Shown in pieces: positions 34,347-43,785 of a stretch of DNA of 64,000 nucleotides (position 1 is the stretch's first letter; the number at the start of each line of letters is the position of its first letter). This stretch comes from Polaribacter sp. SA4-10 (lineage in GTDB: Bacteria; Bacteroidota; Bacteroidia; Flavobacteriales; Flavobacteriaceae). The notes under the pieces were generated by a model that was given only the letters and a program-made list of their open reading frames with translations, was not told where the DNA came from and made no database searches. The DNA is taken from positions 372,001-436,000 of the forward strand of contig NZ_CP019331.1 in assembly GCF_002163835.1 (NCBI RefSeq). The letters run 5' to 3'. The translations under genes were made by a program, and so were the position numbers.

Positions 34347-35172
34347 AGAAGCTACAATAGAAGATTGGGGTGAATTATATAAATTTTATAAAAGAATTTA
34401 TAGAGAGAATCATCCGTTACAAAATAAAAAATTTTGGGTTTGGCAATATGGTAATGTAAAACAAGGAAAAGCCTTTATATGCTTAAATGATATAGGTGAA
34501 GTAGTTGGACATGTTGGGGCTAATTTTGGAAATAATATTGCTTGGATAATTAATGTGTATTTAGATTTAGAGTTTAGAGGTAAAGGTGTATTAAGACAAC
34601 TTTATGATTTAGCAAGAGAATATTATCCTTTAGCAGCAACTGCTGCAAATGACGCAGGCTTAGGTTTGTATAGAAATATGAAGTGGATTAGATATTATGA
34701 CTTAGTGAGATACGTGAAAATTAATCCTAAAGTTAAAAGCCCAACAACTGAAAATATTTGTTTGCCTATCGAACTTGAATTATATTCTATTTCATATAAT
34801 GAAGGTCATTATTTTAATCAACCAAGAATGAATGGTGTGAAAATTAATAATTCAACAGGAGTTGCTCAATTAAAAGTTGGAGGGTTAAGGTTGGTAGATA
34901 TAGATGTAGAGGAAATAAAATTAACTGAAAAAAAAGCATGGGAATTAGGTTTTCTTTGGATAGATTATATTACTTCTTGGAATGATTTAAAGATAAAAGA
35001 ATTTGAAAAGAATAATTGGGTATTAGATTATAAAAGCGTAGTTCCTTGGAGATTAAACCCAATTGAAAAAGATTATTTTTGTGATATAACTTTTCTTTCA
35101 GAAAAACCATTGGATAATAAATTTATAGTTAATAGATCATATTCTGATCATGGAAGAATAGGAAGTATTTAG
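34336..35172 (+). CDS. GNAT-family acyltransferase
   Basis: The start chosen is ATG 34336 (MKIREATIEDW); an upstream frame start overlaps the deacetylase and gives no conserved sequence. The 278-residue protein has a GNAT domain in its first half: INVYLDLEFRGKGVLRQLYDLA is the acetyl-CoA binding segment (R-G-K-G-V-L). The second half (about 140-278) is not assigned. Next to a deacetylase, it could re-acylate the freed amino group with a different acyl chain; this is an inference from order only. Confidence 0.72.
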   Translation: MKIREATIEDWGELYKFYKRIYRENHPLQNKKFWVWQYGNVKQGKAFICLNDIGEVVGHVGANFGNNIAWIINVYLDLEFRGKGVLRQLYDLAREYYPLAATAANDAGLGLYRNMKWIRYYDLVRYVKINPKVKSPTTENICLPIELELYSISYNEGHYFNQPRMNGVKINNSTGVAQLKVGGLRLVDIDVEEIKLTEKKAWELGFLWIDYITSWNDLKIKEFEKNNWVLDYKSVVPWRLNPIEKDYFCDITFLSEKPLDNKFIVNRSYSDHGRIGSI

Positions 35173-35184
35173 TTATTTTATAAT

Positions 35185-36591
35185 ATGAAAAAATTAGGTT
35201 TAGTTATAACAGATGGTGTAGGTTACAGAAATTTTATTTTAAGTAATTTTTTAAATGAAGCTTCTTATAGCTTTAATAAAATCATAATTTTCTCTTGTAT
35301 TCCCAAAAATATTTACCCTAAATTACCTGACAATATTTTAATAATTGAATTAAATGTTTTTGAAGAAGGTTTTGTTACTTGGAGTTTAAAAAAAGTAAAA
35401 GAAGTTATACATTTAAGAATGTTTGCTAAAAGTAATTTTGGTGTAAATGATAATTTAAAAAGTAACTATTCAAAAGGTCGTTCAAATAGAGCAAGAATGG
35501 TTAGGTTTATTTATTGGTTAACAAGGTTTATAGCTAAAGAAAAATATGTGTTATTGTTTAATAAATTACAGCAGTTAACTTTTAAAAACAAATTAATAGT
35601 AAAAGATTATTTAAAAATTTTAAAAAATAATAGAGTAGATATTCTTTTTTTCACACATCAAAGACCATCTTTCATTGCTCCAATCATTTATGCTTCAGAA
35701 AAATTAAAAATTAAAACTGGGACATTTATTTTTAGTTGGGATAATTTAGCCTCTAAAGGTAGAATGGCGGGTAATTTTAATAATTATTTTGTTTGGAATG
35801 ATTTAATGAGAGAGGAATTACTTTATTTTTATAAATCTATAAAAAAAGAAAAGATACATGTTGTTGGTACCCCTCAATTTGAGCCTTATGTAATGACTTC
35901 TTTTGGTTATGATAATATAGAATTCTGTAAGAAATTTAATTTAAATACTAATTATAAAACAATTCTTTTTACTTGTAATGATTCAAGTAGTGAAAATGAC
36001 CCACTTTATTTAGAAATCTTAGCAGAAGCAATTAAAAAAGATAAATTAGTTAGTGGTGTAAATTTAATTGTTAGAACTTCTCCTGCTGAAGGTGCGGAGA
36101 GATTTAAAGAACTAATTTTAAAATATGATTTTATAAAATGGAATTTTCCAGATTGGAAATTAGCAAGGAGTCACTGTGAACTTTGGACACAGAGAGTTCC
36201 AAGTATAACTGACCTTAGTGATTTGAAAAGTCTTTTAATGTATTCAGATTTAGTAATTAATGTATTATCAACAATTACTTTAGATTCTTTTATTTTTGAT
36301 AAGCCAGTAATTAATCCTGTATTTGGTAATGAGAATAATACCTTATTTGATGATCAAAAGTTTTTAAAATATCTACATTTAGAAAGATTGGTTGAATCAA
36401 ATTCTTCAATAATTGTAAAAAATGAAAAAGAGTATATAGAATCTATAAATTATATATTATTAGGAAAAGATGATAAAATAGAAGAAAGAAAAGCATTTTT
36501 AAAGTTACAAACACTTTTACCATTAAAAGATACAAGTAAAAGATTTGTAAAAGCATTTCATTCAATTTCTAAAGAATTAAACACTAAATAA
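35185..36591 (+). CDS. Predicted GT-B-fold protein with SWDNL motif, unassigned
   Basis: The 468-residue protein has an N-terminal part starting GLVITDGVGYRNFIL and, near residues 185-195, FIFSWDNLASKGRM, followed by FVWNDLMREELLYFY and HVVGTPQFEPYV. The SWDNL..KG..VWN...VGTPQF pattern recalls a family of bacterial GT-B-like proteins distantly related to CDP-glycerol transferases and MGDG synthases. The C-terminal half has LIVRTSPAEG and a D/E-rich NVLSTITLDSFIFDKPVINP segment typical of nucleotide-sugar sites. I call it a probable glycosyltransferase; it could also be an epimerase-like GT-B. Confidence 0.55.
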   Translation: MKKLGLVITDGVGYRNFILSNFLNEASYSFNKIIIFSCIPKNIYPKLPDNILIIELNVFEEGFVTWSLKKVKEVIHLRMFAKSNFGVNDNLKSNYSKGRSNRARMVRFIYWLTRFIAKEKYVLLFNKLQQLTFKNKLIVKDYLKILKNNRVDILFFTHQRPSFIAPIIYASEKLKIKTGTFIFSWDNLASKGRMAGNFNNYFVWNDLMREELLYFYKSIKKEKIHVVGTPQFEPYVMTSFGYDNIEFCKKFNLNTNYKTILFTCNDSSSENDPLYLEILAEAIKKDKLVSGVNLIVRTSPAEGAERFKELILKYDFIKWNFPDWKLARSHCELWTQRVPSITDLSDLKSLLMYSDLVINVLSTITLDSFIFDKPVINPVFGNENNTLFDDQKFLKYLHLERLVESNSSIIVKNEKEYIESINYILLGKDDKIEERKAFLKLQTLLPLKDTSKRFVKAFHSISKELNTK

Positions 36592-36596
36592 TATAC

Positions 36597-37736
36597 ATGA
36601 ATATTGCCTTTATCACTTCAGAATATCCTCATAAAAAGCTAAAACTAAATGTTGGTGGTATTGGTTCTTTTCTAAGTAATTTTGCAGAACAATTGGTAAG
36701 TAGAGGTCATCAAGTTACTGTTTTTTTATACAGTCAAACTGTAGAAGAAATCTTATTAGATAAAGGGGTAGAGATTCATTTAATTAAACAAAAAAAAGTA
36801 AGAGCTTTTACTTGGTGGTTTAATAGAAAGTACATTGAAAATTACATAAATAAAGTTGTTTTATCTAAAGGTATTGAAGTTTTAGAAGCTCCAGATTGGA
36901 CTGGAATTACTGCTTTTATGAAATTTAAATGCCCTTTAATTATTAGACTTCATGGTTCTGACACCTATTTTTGTCATTTAGAAAAAAGAAAACAAAAAAA
37001 GAAAAATTACTTTTTTGAAAAGAAAGCAATTTTTGGTGCAAATCATGTTGTTGGTGTAAGCAATTTTGTAGCAAGTAAAACGAAGGAGCTGTTTTGTTAT
37101 AAAAAACGTATTTCTGTAATATATAATACTATTGATTCTAATATATTTAAACCAAATGTTAGTATAAAAATTAAAGAAAAAACAATTTTATATTTTGGTA
37201 CTTTAATCAGGAAAAAAGGCGTTTTAGAACTTGCATCAATTTTTAATAAAATAATTGAGAAGATACCTTCAGCAAAACTTATTTTATTAGGTAAAGATGT
37301 AATAGATATTAAAGAAAATAAATCAACTTTAACTTTATTTAAAGACAAGTTAACAAACCAAAGTAAAGAAAATGTTGTTTATTTTTCTGAAGTAAGTTAT
37401 AATGAAGTACAAAATCACATTTCAACTTCAGAAGTTATCGTTTTACCTAGTTTTGCAGAAGCATTTCCTATGACATGGTTAGAAGCAATGTCTATGCAAA
37501 AAAAGTTGGTAACATCTAATATTGGTTGGTCTAAAGAACTAATGATTGATGGAAATACCGGTTTTGTAGAAAATCCTAAAAACCATTCCGAATTTGCCGA
37601 TAAGATTCTTTATTTATTAGAAAATAAAGAAGAAGGAGAAGAATTGGCTAAAAATGCTAGACAAAGAATTATAAATAAATTTGATATAAAAAAATCGATA
37701 GAAGAAAATATCAAATTATATATGAGTATACAATGA
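36597..37736 (+). CDS. Family 4-type glycosyltransferase
   Basis: The 379-residue GT-B protein has an N-terminal domain with GGIGSFLSNFAEQL (acceptor loop) and a C-terminal Glycos_transf_1 domain: NTIDSNIFKP, LYFGTLIRKKGVLELA, VLPSFAEAFPMTWLEAMSMQKKLVTSN with the E-x7-E region. It overlaps the next gene by 4 bases. Donor is probably an activated hexose; not predictable. Confidence 0.85.
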   Translation: MNIAFITSEYPHKKLKLNVGGIGSFLSNFAEQLVSRGHQVTVFLYSQTVEEILLDKGVEIHLIKQKKVRAFTWWFNRKYIENYINKVVLSKGIEVLEAPDWTGITAFMKFKCPLIIRLHGSDTYFCHLEKRKQKKKNYFFEKKAIFGANHVVGVSNFVASKTKELFCYKKRISVIYNTIDSNIFKPNVSIKIKEKTILYFGTLIRKKGVLELASIFNKIIEKIPSAKLILLGKDVIDIKENKSTLTLFKDKLTNQSKENVVYFSEVSYNEVQNHISTSEVIVLPSFAEAFPMTWLEAMSMQKKLVTSNIGWSKELMIDGNTGFVENPKNHSEFADKILYLLENKEEGEELAKNARQRIINKFDIKKSIEENIKLYMSIQ

Positions 37737-39283
37737 TTGTTTTATATCACGACGGGTTTCAGGCTATTGATTATGAGGATTCAGAAACAAATATAATTTT
37801 AAGTTGTTCTGAAACTAATATTCAAAAATGTGTATTCTCATTGTCTAAAGAGTATACAAATACGCTACTTATTTGGTGTCATCATACTTTAAAAGATTTT
37901 ATTAATAAAAAGAATCTAAGCATTGTATTTCATCATCAATTAATTTTAGCTAGTTATAGTATTAATGGGAACTATATTATCTCTAGAGATATTGGTTTTG
38001 TAGATCAACATTGTTTTATAAATGTAAAAAGAGATGTTACATATCCAACATGGTTGATGTCTTCCGATATAGGGGGTATAAATACAAACGTAATAATAAA
38101 ATCAAAAGAATTAATCTATATAAAACAGTCTTTTGATGAGTTTTTATGTAGTCTAGCAAAATTAAATATGCCTAAAGGACTACTATGTTACTCTGAACCA
38201 AAATTGCTTTTAAAGTTACCTATAAATTTGTTGTTAAATAGAGAAAATAATAATTCAACTTTATTTAAATTTGTAAAAAGGCATTATAAAATTCAATGGA
38301 TTTTTATTTTATTGTTAAATAAAGTTATTTATAATAAACAGTTTTCTTTAGCGGCTTTCCTTAAAAGTTTTTTTGTTAAAAAAATTAATTTTTCTTCGGA
38401 TTTTACTGATTTAATTTCAAAATCAACTAAACAAACGATTGCAATACAAAACTTTAATGTAGATGTATTAATACCAACACTGGGTAGAAAAGAACATTTG
38501 CATCATGTTTTAAAAGATTTATCAAAACAGACAATTTTACCTCAAAAGGTAATTATTATAGAACAAAATAGAGATGAAAACAGTGTTTCTGATTTAGATT
38601 ATTTAAACAATGATTGGCCATTTGTAATTGATCATACTTTTATACATCAACTAGGAGCCTGTAATGCTAGAAATATGGCATTGTCTAAGGTAACCGGAAA
38701 TTGGGTTTTTTTTGCTGATGATGATGTAAGGTTTGGTATTGATTTATTAGAAAAAGCTTATGAAGCTGTTGACAAATTAGGATTGTCAAGTTTTACATTT
38801 AGTTGTCTGCAGAAAAATGAGGTTGATAAAAATAATTATTTTTATCAATGGAGTGGTTTTGGTACAAATGCTTCTATTGTTGAAAGTAAGTTTATAAATG
38901 GATGTAGTTTTAAGTTAGAACATGAATTTGGTTATGGGGAAGACAATGATTTTGGTATGCAATTGAAGAATATAGGATGTGATAATGTGTATTTACCTTC
39001 AATTAAAATGCTTCATTTAAAAGCTCCAATAGGAGGTTTTCGTTTTAAGTTTAATCCTGAATGGAGTAATGATGAAATTCAGCCAAAACCTTCACCAACA
39101 GTAACGGCTTATAACTTAAAGCATTTAACGTTAGAACAATTAAAAGGTTATAAAATGCTACTTTTTATAAAATTTTATAATAAACAAGCTATTAAGAATC
39201 CATTTTTATACATTAAAATATTTAATCAACGTTGGAATGTGAGTTTAGTATGGGCAAAAAAAATGATGAATTATGAAGCTTAG
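37733..39283 (+). CDS. Two-part protein: unknown N-terminal region and GT2 domain
   Basis: Residues 1-235 have no recognised domain (start MIVLYHDGFQAIDYED, with Cys-rich CSETNIQKCVFSLS and repeated hydrophobic strands); residues 240-516 are a GT2-type glycosyltransferase: DVLIPTLGRKEHLHHVLKDL, WVFFADDDVRFGIDL and EFGYGEDNDFGMQL (the ED motif). The total of 516 residues is larger than the neighbouring GT2 proteins. The N-terminal region may bind a partner or add a second activity. It overlaps the next gene by 11 bases. Confidence 0.7.
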   Translation: MIVLYHDGFQAIDYEDSETNIILSCSETNIQKCVFSLSKEYTNTLLIWCHHTLKDFINKKNLSIVFHHQLILASYSINGNYIISRDIGFVDQHCFINVKRDVTYPTWLMSSDIGGINTNVIIKSKELIYIKQSFDEFLCSLAKLNMPKGLLCYSEPKLLLKLPINLLLNRENNNSTLFKFVKRHYKIQWIFILLLNKVIYNKQFSLAAFLKSFFVKKINFSSDFTDLISKSTKQTIAIQNFNVDVLIPTLGRKEHLHHVLKDLSKQTILPQKVIIIEQNRDENSVSDLDYLNNDWPFVIDHTFIHQLGACNARNMALSKVTGNWVFFADDDVRFGIDLLEKAYEAVDKLGLSSFTFSCLQKNEVDKNNYFYQWSGFGTNASIVESKFINGCSFKLEHEFGYGEDNDFGMQLKNIGCDNVYLPSIKMLHLKAPIGGFRFKFNPEWSNDEIQPKPSPTVTAYNLKHLTLEQLKGYKMLLFIKFYNKQAIKNPFLYIKIFNQRWNVSLVWAKKMMNYEA

Positions 39284-40271
39284 CCTTATTATTTGTACCT
39301 ATATGCGACCATTAGCGTTGTTAACACTTTTAGAATCTGTGTCTATACAAACATTGTATCCTAATGAAATTTTAATTATTGATGGTTCTAATAATAATGA
39401 AACCAAAAAAGTATTAAAGCATAATGTTTTTAAGAACTTAATTTATCATCAAGTAATAGAACAAAATAGAGGATTAACCAAACAACGTAATTTTGGAATA
39501 GAACAAATAGATAAAAACACAGAAGTTGTTTGTTTTTTAGATGATGATACCGTTTTAGAACAAGATTATTTTAAGAACCTAGTTGATGTTTTTAAATCAG
39601 ATGATAACATTACGGGAGTAGGAGGAATAGCAACTAATGAAAATAATTGGATAAAGAATAAAAGAGATTATTATCCTTCTAAAAAATATATTACAATAGA
39701 CGGTTATCACTTAAAATTAGGACAAAGACATGTTTTAAGAAACTATTTAAGAATAGGAAGTAATGAATTACCAGGGGTGATGCCTGAGTTTTCTAATGGC
39801 TTATCTTGCGGGTATCCTTTAACAGGAAAATATTATGAAGTTGATTTATTGATTGGAATGTCTATGTCTTTTAGAAGAAGAATAGTTGATAATATAAAAT
39901 TTTCAACCTATTTTGAAGGTTATGGTTTGTATGAGGATGCTGATTATTCTTTAAGAGCTCTTAAATATGGTAAAAATGTATTGGCTACTAATGTTTTATT
40001 AGCACATCATCATGATGCGGCAGGGAGACCCAATAAATTAAAATATGGTAAAATGGTCACAAGAAACGGTTGGTATGTTTGGAGAGTAAAATATAAAAAA
40101 CCGACTCTAGTTGCTATAACTAAATGGTATGCTATTGCCCTTGTATTAATTTCATTAAGATTTGTAAATGTATTTACTACCCATAAAAGAAGAGAGGCTT
40201 TTACAGAGGCATTAGGAAGGTGTTATGGGGTGTTAAGTTTGATTTTTAATAAACCCAAGATAGAAAAATGA
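39273..40271 (+). CDS. Family 2 glycosyltransferase
   Basis: The 332-residue GT2 protein shows LSLIICTYMRPLALLTLLESV, EILIIDGSNNNE, VCFLDDDTVLEQDYF, and FEGYGLYEDADYSLRA. A later RNGWYVWRVKYKKP and a final hydrophobic stretch are typical of membrane-associated rhamnosyl- or hexosyl-transferase relatives. Overlaps the neighbouring genes at both ends by 4-11 bases. Confidence 0.85.
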   Translation: MKLSLIICTYMRPLALLTLLESVSIQTLYPNEILIIDGSNNNETKKVLKHNVFKNLIYHQVIEQNRGLTKQRNFGIEQIDKNTEVVCFLDDDTVLEQDYFKNLVDVFKSDDNITGVGGIATNENNWIKNKRDYYPSKKYITIDGYHLKLGQRHVLRNYLRIGSNELPGVMPEFSNGLSCGYPLTGKYYEVDLLIGMSMSFRRRIVDNIKFSTYFEGYGLYEDADYSLRALKYGKNVLATNVLLAHHHDAAGRPNKLKYGKMVTRNGWYVWRVKYKKPTLVAITKWYAIALVLISLRFVNVFTTHKRREAFTEALGRCYGVLSLIFNKPKIEK

Positions 40272-41392
40272 TTTTTGGAATTATTACACATGCCATTCAC
40301 AAAAGTAAAGATGGTAAAATATATGCTTATGAACCCTATGTAAGAGAAATGAATTTGTGGGCAAAAAATGTAGATGAAATTATTGTGTTAGCTCCCATTT
40401 CTAAAGATAAATTAACAAGTATAGAAACAGCATATTTACATTCAAAAATTAAGCTGATAGAAATACCCGATTTTAATATTACTTCTGTTAAAAATATAAT
40501 CAGATCAATTTTAGTAATCCCTAAAATTTGTATACTTATATTTAAAGTAATGAAACAAAGTAACCATATTCATTTACGTTGTCCAGGTAATATTGGTTTA
40601 TTGGGTTGCTTTGTACAAATACTGTTTCCTTATAAATCTAAAACTGTTAAATATGCTGGAAATTGGGATCATAAAAGCAAACAACCTTTAAGTTATCGAA
40701 TTCAAAAATGGATTTTATCTAATAGCTTTTTAACAAGAAATTGTAAAGTTTTGGTTTATGGTAAATGGAAAAACCAATCTAAAAATATCATTCCATTTTT
40801 TACAGCTTCTTATAAAAAAGGAGAAATTATTGAAATACCAAAGAAAAATTTACACCCAGTAATTAAATTTATATTTGTAGGAACATTTTCAGAAGGAAAA
40901 CAACCTTTACTGAGTGTTAAAACGATTCAGAATTTACTTTTTAGAGATTATAAAGTTCAATTAGATATGTATGGTGAAGGTGATAAGTTTAATGAAATTA
41001 AAAAATACATTATTGATCATAAATTAGAAAATAATATATTCCTTCATGGTAATCAAATAAAAGAAATTGTTAAAAAAGCGTATCAAGAATCAAATTTTTT
41101 AATTTTTATTTCTAAATCTGAAGGCTGGCCTAAAGTTGTAGCTGAAGCAATGTTTTGGCGATGTTTACCAATTTCATCCAATGTTTCTTGTGTTGAATAT
41201 ATGTTAGGCAAAGGAGTAAGAGGGACAGTAGTTGAATCAAATGTCTTAGTAGATGATCTTGTATCAATTATTGTTAATTATATAGAGAATGATGCTCTTT
41301 ATCAAGAACAGATTTTAAATGCCCAGAAATGGTCTCGTAAATATACTTTAGATCGATTTTCTTTAGAAATTAAAAAAATATTAAATGAATAA
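40268..41392 (+). CDS. Family 4-type glycosyltransferase
   Basis: The 374-residue GT-B protein has a Rossmann-like N-terminal domain (IFGIITHAIHKSKDGKIYA) and a C-terminal Glycos_transf_1 domain with FIFVGTFSEGKQPLLS, GNQIKEIVKKAYQESNF and SKSEGWPKVVAEAMFWRCLPISS (E-x7-E). It overlaps the start of the next gene by 8 bases. Confidence 0.84.
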   Translation: MIFGIITHAIHKSKDGKIYAYEPYVREMNLWAKNVDEIIVLAPISKDKLTSIETAYLHSKIKLIEIPDFNITSVKNIIRSILVIPKICILIFKVMKQSNHIHLRCPGNIGLLGCFVQILFPYKSKTVKYAGNWDHKSKQPLSYRIQKWILSNSFLTRNCKVLVYGKWKNQSKNIIPFFTASYKKGEIIEIPKKNLHPVIKFIFVGTFSEGKQPLLSVKTIQNLLFRDYKVQLDMYGEGDKFNEIKKYIIDHKLENNIFLHGNQIKEIVKKAYQESNFLIFISKSEGWPKVVAEAMFWRCLPISSNVSCVEYMLGKGVRGTVVESNVLVDDLVSIIVNYIENDALYQEQILNAQKWSRKYTLDRFSLEIKKILNE

Positions 41393-42461
41393 GCCTGGTG
41401 TTATTCAAATAATCGATTCATTAAATACTGGAGGAGCAGAAGTTCTTGCAGTAAATATTGCGAATGGTTTACATGAAAAAGGAATCAACTCTCATTTATG
41501 TACAACAAGAAAGGAAGGGCTTTTATTGAGTAATATTGATGAAGGTGTTGGGTATTTATTTTTAAACAAAAAAAAGGTTTTTGATTTAAACGCTATAATT
41601 AAATTTAAAAACTATTTAACAAAGAATAATATAAATATAATTCATGCACACTCAACTTCTGTTTTCTTTGCTTTTTTTATTAAAATAATTTCTTCAGGAA
41701 TTAAAATTATTTGGCATGATCATTATGGGAAAAGTGAAGAATTATATAAAAGAAAAATATTTCCTTTAAATTTTATTTCTTTTTTTTTAAATACAATTAT
41801 TTCTGTTAACACAAATTTAAAAACTTGGTCTAAAGAAATTTTATATTGTAAGGAAGTATATTTTTTAAATAACTTTCCTACTTTTAATTGTTTAGATAAA
41901 ATAACAGTATTGAAAGGAAATGAGAATAAAAAAATTGTTCACTTAGCTGCTTTTAGAGATCAAAAAGATCATGAAAATTTAATAAATGGATTTGAATATT
42001 TTATTAAAAAGAAGAATGATTGGTCTTTACATTTAGTGGGGAAAATTAATAAAGATAGTTATACTAAAGAAATTTTAGATTTAATTAAAACTAAAGGATT
42101 ACAAAAGCATATATTTGTTTATGGCGCTTGTTTAGATATTTCAAATATTCTTAGTCAAGCTACTATTGGTGTTTTATCATCAAAATCTGAAGGTTTACCA
42201 ATAGCATTATTAGAATATGGTTTAGCGAAACTCCCTGTTATCGTTACTAATGTAGGAGAATGTAGTAACGTAGTTGAAAATAATAAGTCTGGAATTGTAG
42301 TTAAACCAAATCACTGGTGTGATTTATCTAAAGCAATGGTAGTTTTAGCTAATTCAATAGAAAAAAGAAGAGGGTTTTCTGAATTACTCCATAAGAATGT
42401 TGTAAAAAATTATTCAAAAGAAAGTTTTTTAAATCAACTTATAAAAATATATACAATATAG
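41385..42461 (+). CDS. Family 4-type glycosyltransferase
   Basis: The 358-residue GT-B protein has DSLNTGGAEVLAVNIANGL, typical of GT4 acceptor loops, IIHAHSTSVFFA, and the donor site SSKSEGLPIALLEYGLAKLPVIVTNVGE-type block with E-x7-E. The central LAAFRDQKDHENLI segment is the usual inter-domain motif. One base separates it from the next gene. Confidence 0.86.
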   Translation: MNKPGVIQIIDSLNTGGAEVLAVNIANGLHEKGINSHLCTTRKEGLLLSNIDEGVGYLFLNKKKVFDLNAIIKFKNYLTKNNINIIHAHSTSVFFAFFIKIISSGIKIIWHDHYGKSEELYKRKIFPLNFISFFLNTIISVNTNLKTWSKEILYCKEVYFLNNFPTFNCLDKITVLKGNENKKIVHLAAFRDQKDHENLINGFEYFIKKKNDWSLHLVGKINKDSYTKEILDLIKTKGLQKHIFVYGACLDISNILSQATIGVLSSKSEGLPIALLEYGLAKLPVIVTNVGECSNVVENNKSGIVVKPNHWCDLSKAMVVLANSIEKRRGFSELLHKNVVKNYSKESFLNQLIKIYTI

Positions 42462-42462
42462 T

Positions 42463-43785
42463 TTGATAGAAAAAATACTACATAATAAATTAACAGTTAT
42501 ACTTATACATATTGCATTTGGTTTCTTAGGTACGTTTCCTTTATTTCCTAAAATATATGGATTATTATCATTAACGATTCCTCTTTTTTTTATTTTTTCT
42601 TCAAAAAATGAAAATGAAGAAGCTTTTTTATTTGCTGCTTATTTGGCAGGAGGAGAAGTATTTATTAGAATGATAGGTGGTTCTGTGTTATATGAAACGG
42701 GTAAATATGGTGTAATTTTATTCTTACTTTTAGGTATTTTTGTAGGAAGGTTTAAACAGGTGTTTTCTATACAATACCTATTTTACATTTTACTTTTATT
42801 ACTTGGAATTGTTTTTACTCAAGTTCCTGAAGGTGAGTCTATACGAAATAATATTTTATTTAACTTAAGCGGACCTATTGTTTTAGGTATTTCTGCTTTA
42901 TATTTTTATCAAAGACCAATTGATAAAAAAAAGTTATTAGACGGTCTTTTCTTTATGGTTCTTCCGTTGTTTTCAATGATAACTTATTTGTATTTTAGAA
43001 CTCCGGATTTAAAAGAAATTACTTTTGGAGGTGAAGCAAATTTTTTAACTTCAGGAGGTTTTGGACCTAATCAAGTTGCCACAGCAATAGGTTTAGGAAT
43101 GTTTATTTTAACAGTATTTATTCTTTCAAAAGAAAAATTGTCTGGGTATTTATTTTTAGACGCCATATTTCTGATATATTTCACTTACAGAGGTTTATTA
43201 ACTTTTTCTAGAGGAGGTATCATTACAGCTGCAATTACCTTAATTTTATTTTCGTTCTTTTTCTTACTTTATAAAAAAGTATCTATTCAAGTTCTTTTTA
43301 AATATATTGTTATATCTGGATTTTTCATTTTTTCAATTTGGATATATACTTCAGGAATAACTGGAGGAATGCTGAATAATAGATATACAGGTAAAAATGT
43401 GAGAGGTGTTCAAAAAGATATAACAACAGGAAGAGTAGATATTTTAGAAGTACAGGCAATTAATTTTTTAGATAGCCCTTTAGGAATTGGTGTAGGAAAT
43501 GGAAAATATGAAAGACTTAAAAAAGAAAGTAATATAACAGGGGCATCTCATAATGAAGTTGGTAGATTATTGGAAGAACATGGTTATATTGGGTTATTAT
43601 TACTTTTATTATTAATTTTTGTTCCATTTTTTAATTTTTTCAGGGGTAATTACTACCAAAAAGCATTTATTATTTCTTTTTATATCTTTTGGTTTTTAAC
43701 GATTAATCATTCTGCAATGAGAATTGCATTACCTGGGTTTATATATGGTTTGAGTTTAATTATTATTACTAAAATAGATGAATAG
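42463..43785 (+). CDS. O-antigen polymerase/ligase family membrane protein (Wzy/WaaL-like)
   Basis: The 440-residue protein has about ten to twelve hydrophobic segments and the O-antigen-ligase domain: GGFGPNQVATAIGLGMFIL, FSRGGIITA, TGRVDILEV, FLDSPLGIGVGNGKYERL and ASHNEVGRLLEEHGYIGLLLL, with the periplasmic-loop His. The TTG at 42463 is the only supported start. In ABC-dependent systems WaaL ligates the exported chain to lipid A-core; in Wzx/Wzy systems a Wzy polymerises it. Here exporter genes favour ligation, or polymerase if a flippase lies elsewhere. It overlaps the next gene by 8 bases. Confidence 0.82.
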   Translation: MIEKILHNKLTVILIHIAFGFLGTFPLFPKIYGLLSLTIPLFFIFSSKNENEEAFLFAAYLAGGEVFIRMIGGSVLYETGKYGVILFLLLGIFVGRFKQVFSIQYLFYILLLLLGIVFTQVPEGESIRNNILFNLSGPIVLGISALYFYQRPIDKKKLLDGLFFMVLPLFSMITYLYFRTPDLKEITFGGEANFLTSGGFGPNQVATAIGLGMFILTVFILSKEKLSGYLFLDAIFLIYFTYRGLLTFSRGGIITAAITLILFSFFFLLYKKVSIQVLFKYIVISGFFIFSIWIYTSGITGGMLNNRYTGKNVRGVQKDITTGRVDILEVQAINFLDSPLGIGVGNGKYERLKKESNITGASHNEVGRLLEEHGYIGLLLLLLLIFVPFFNFFRGNYYQKAFIISFYIFWFLTINHSAMRIALPGFIYGLSLIIITKIDE

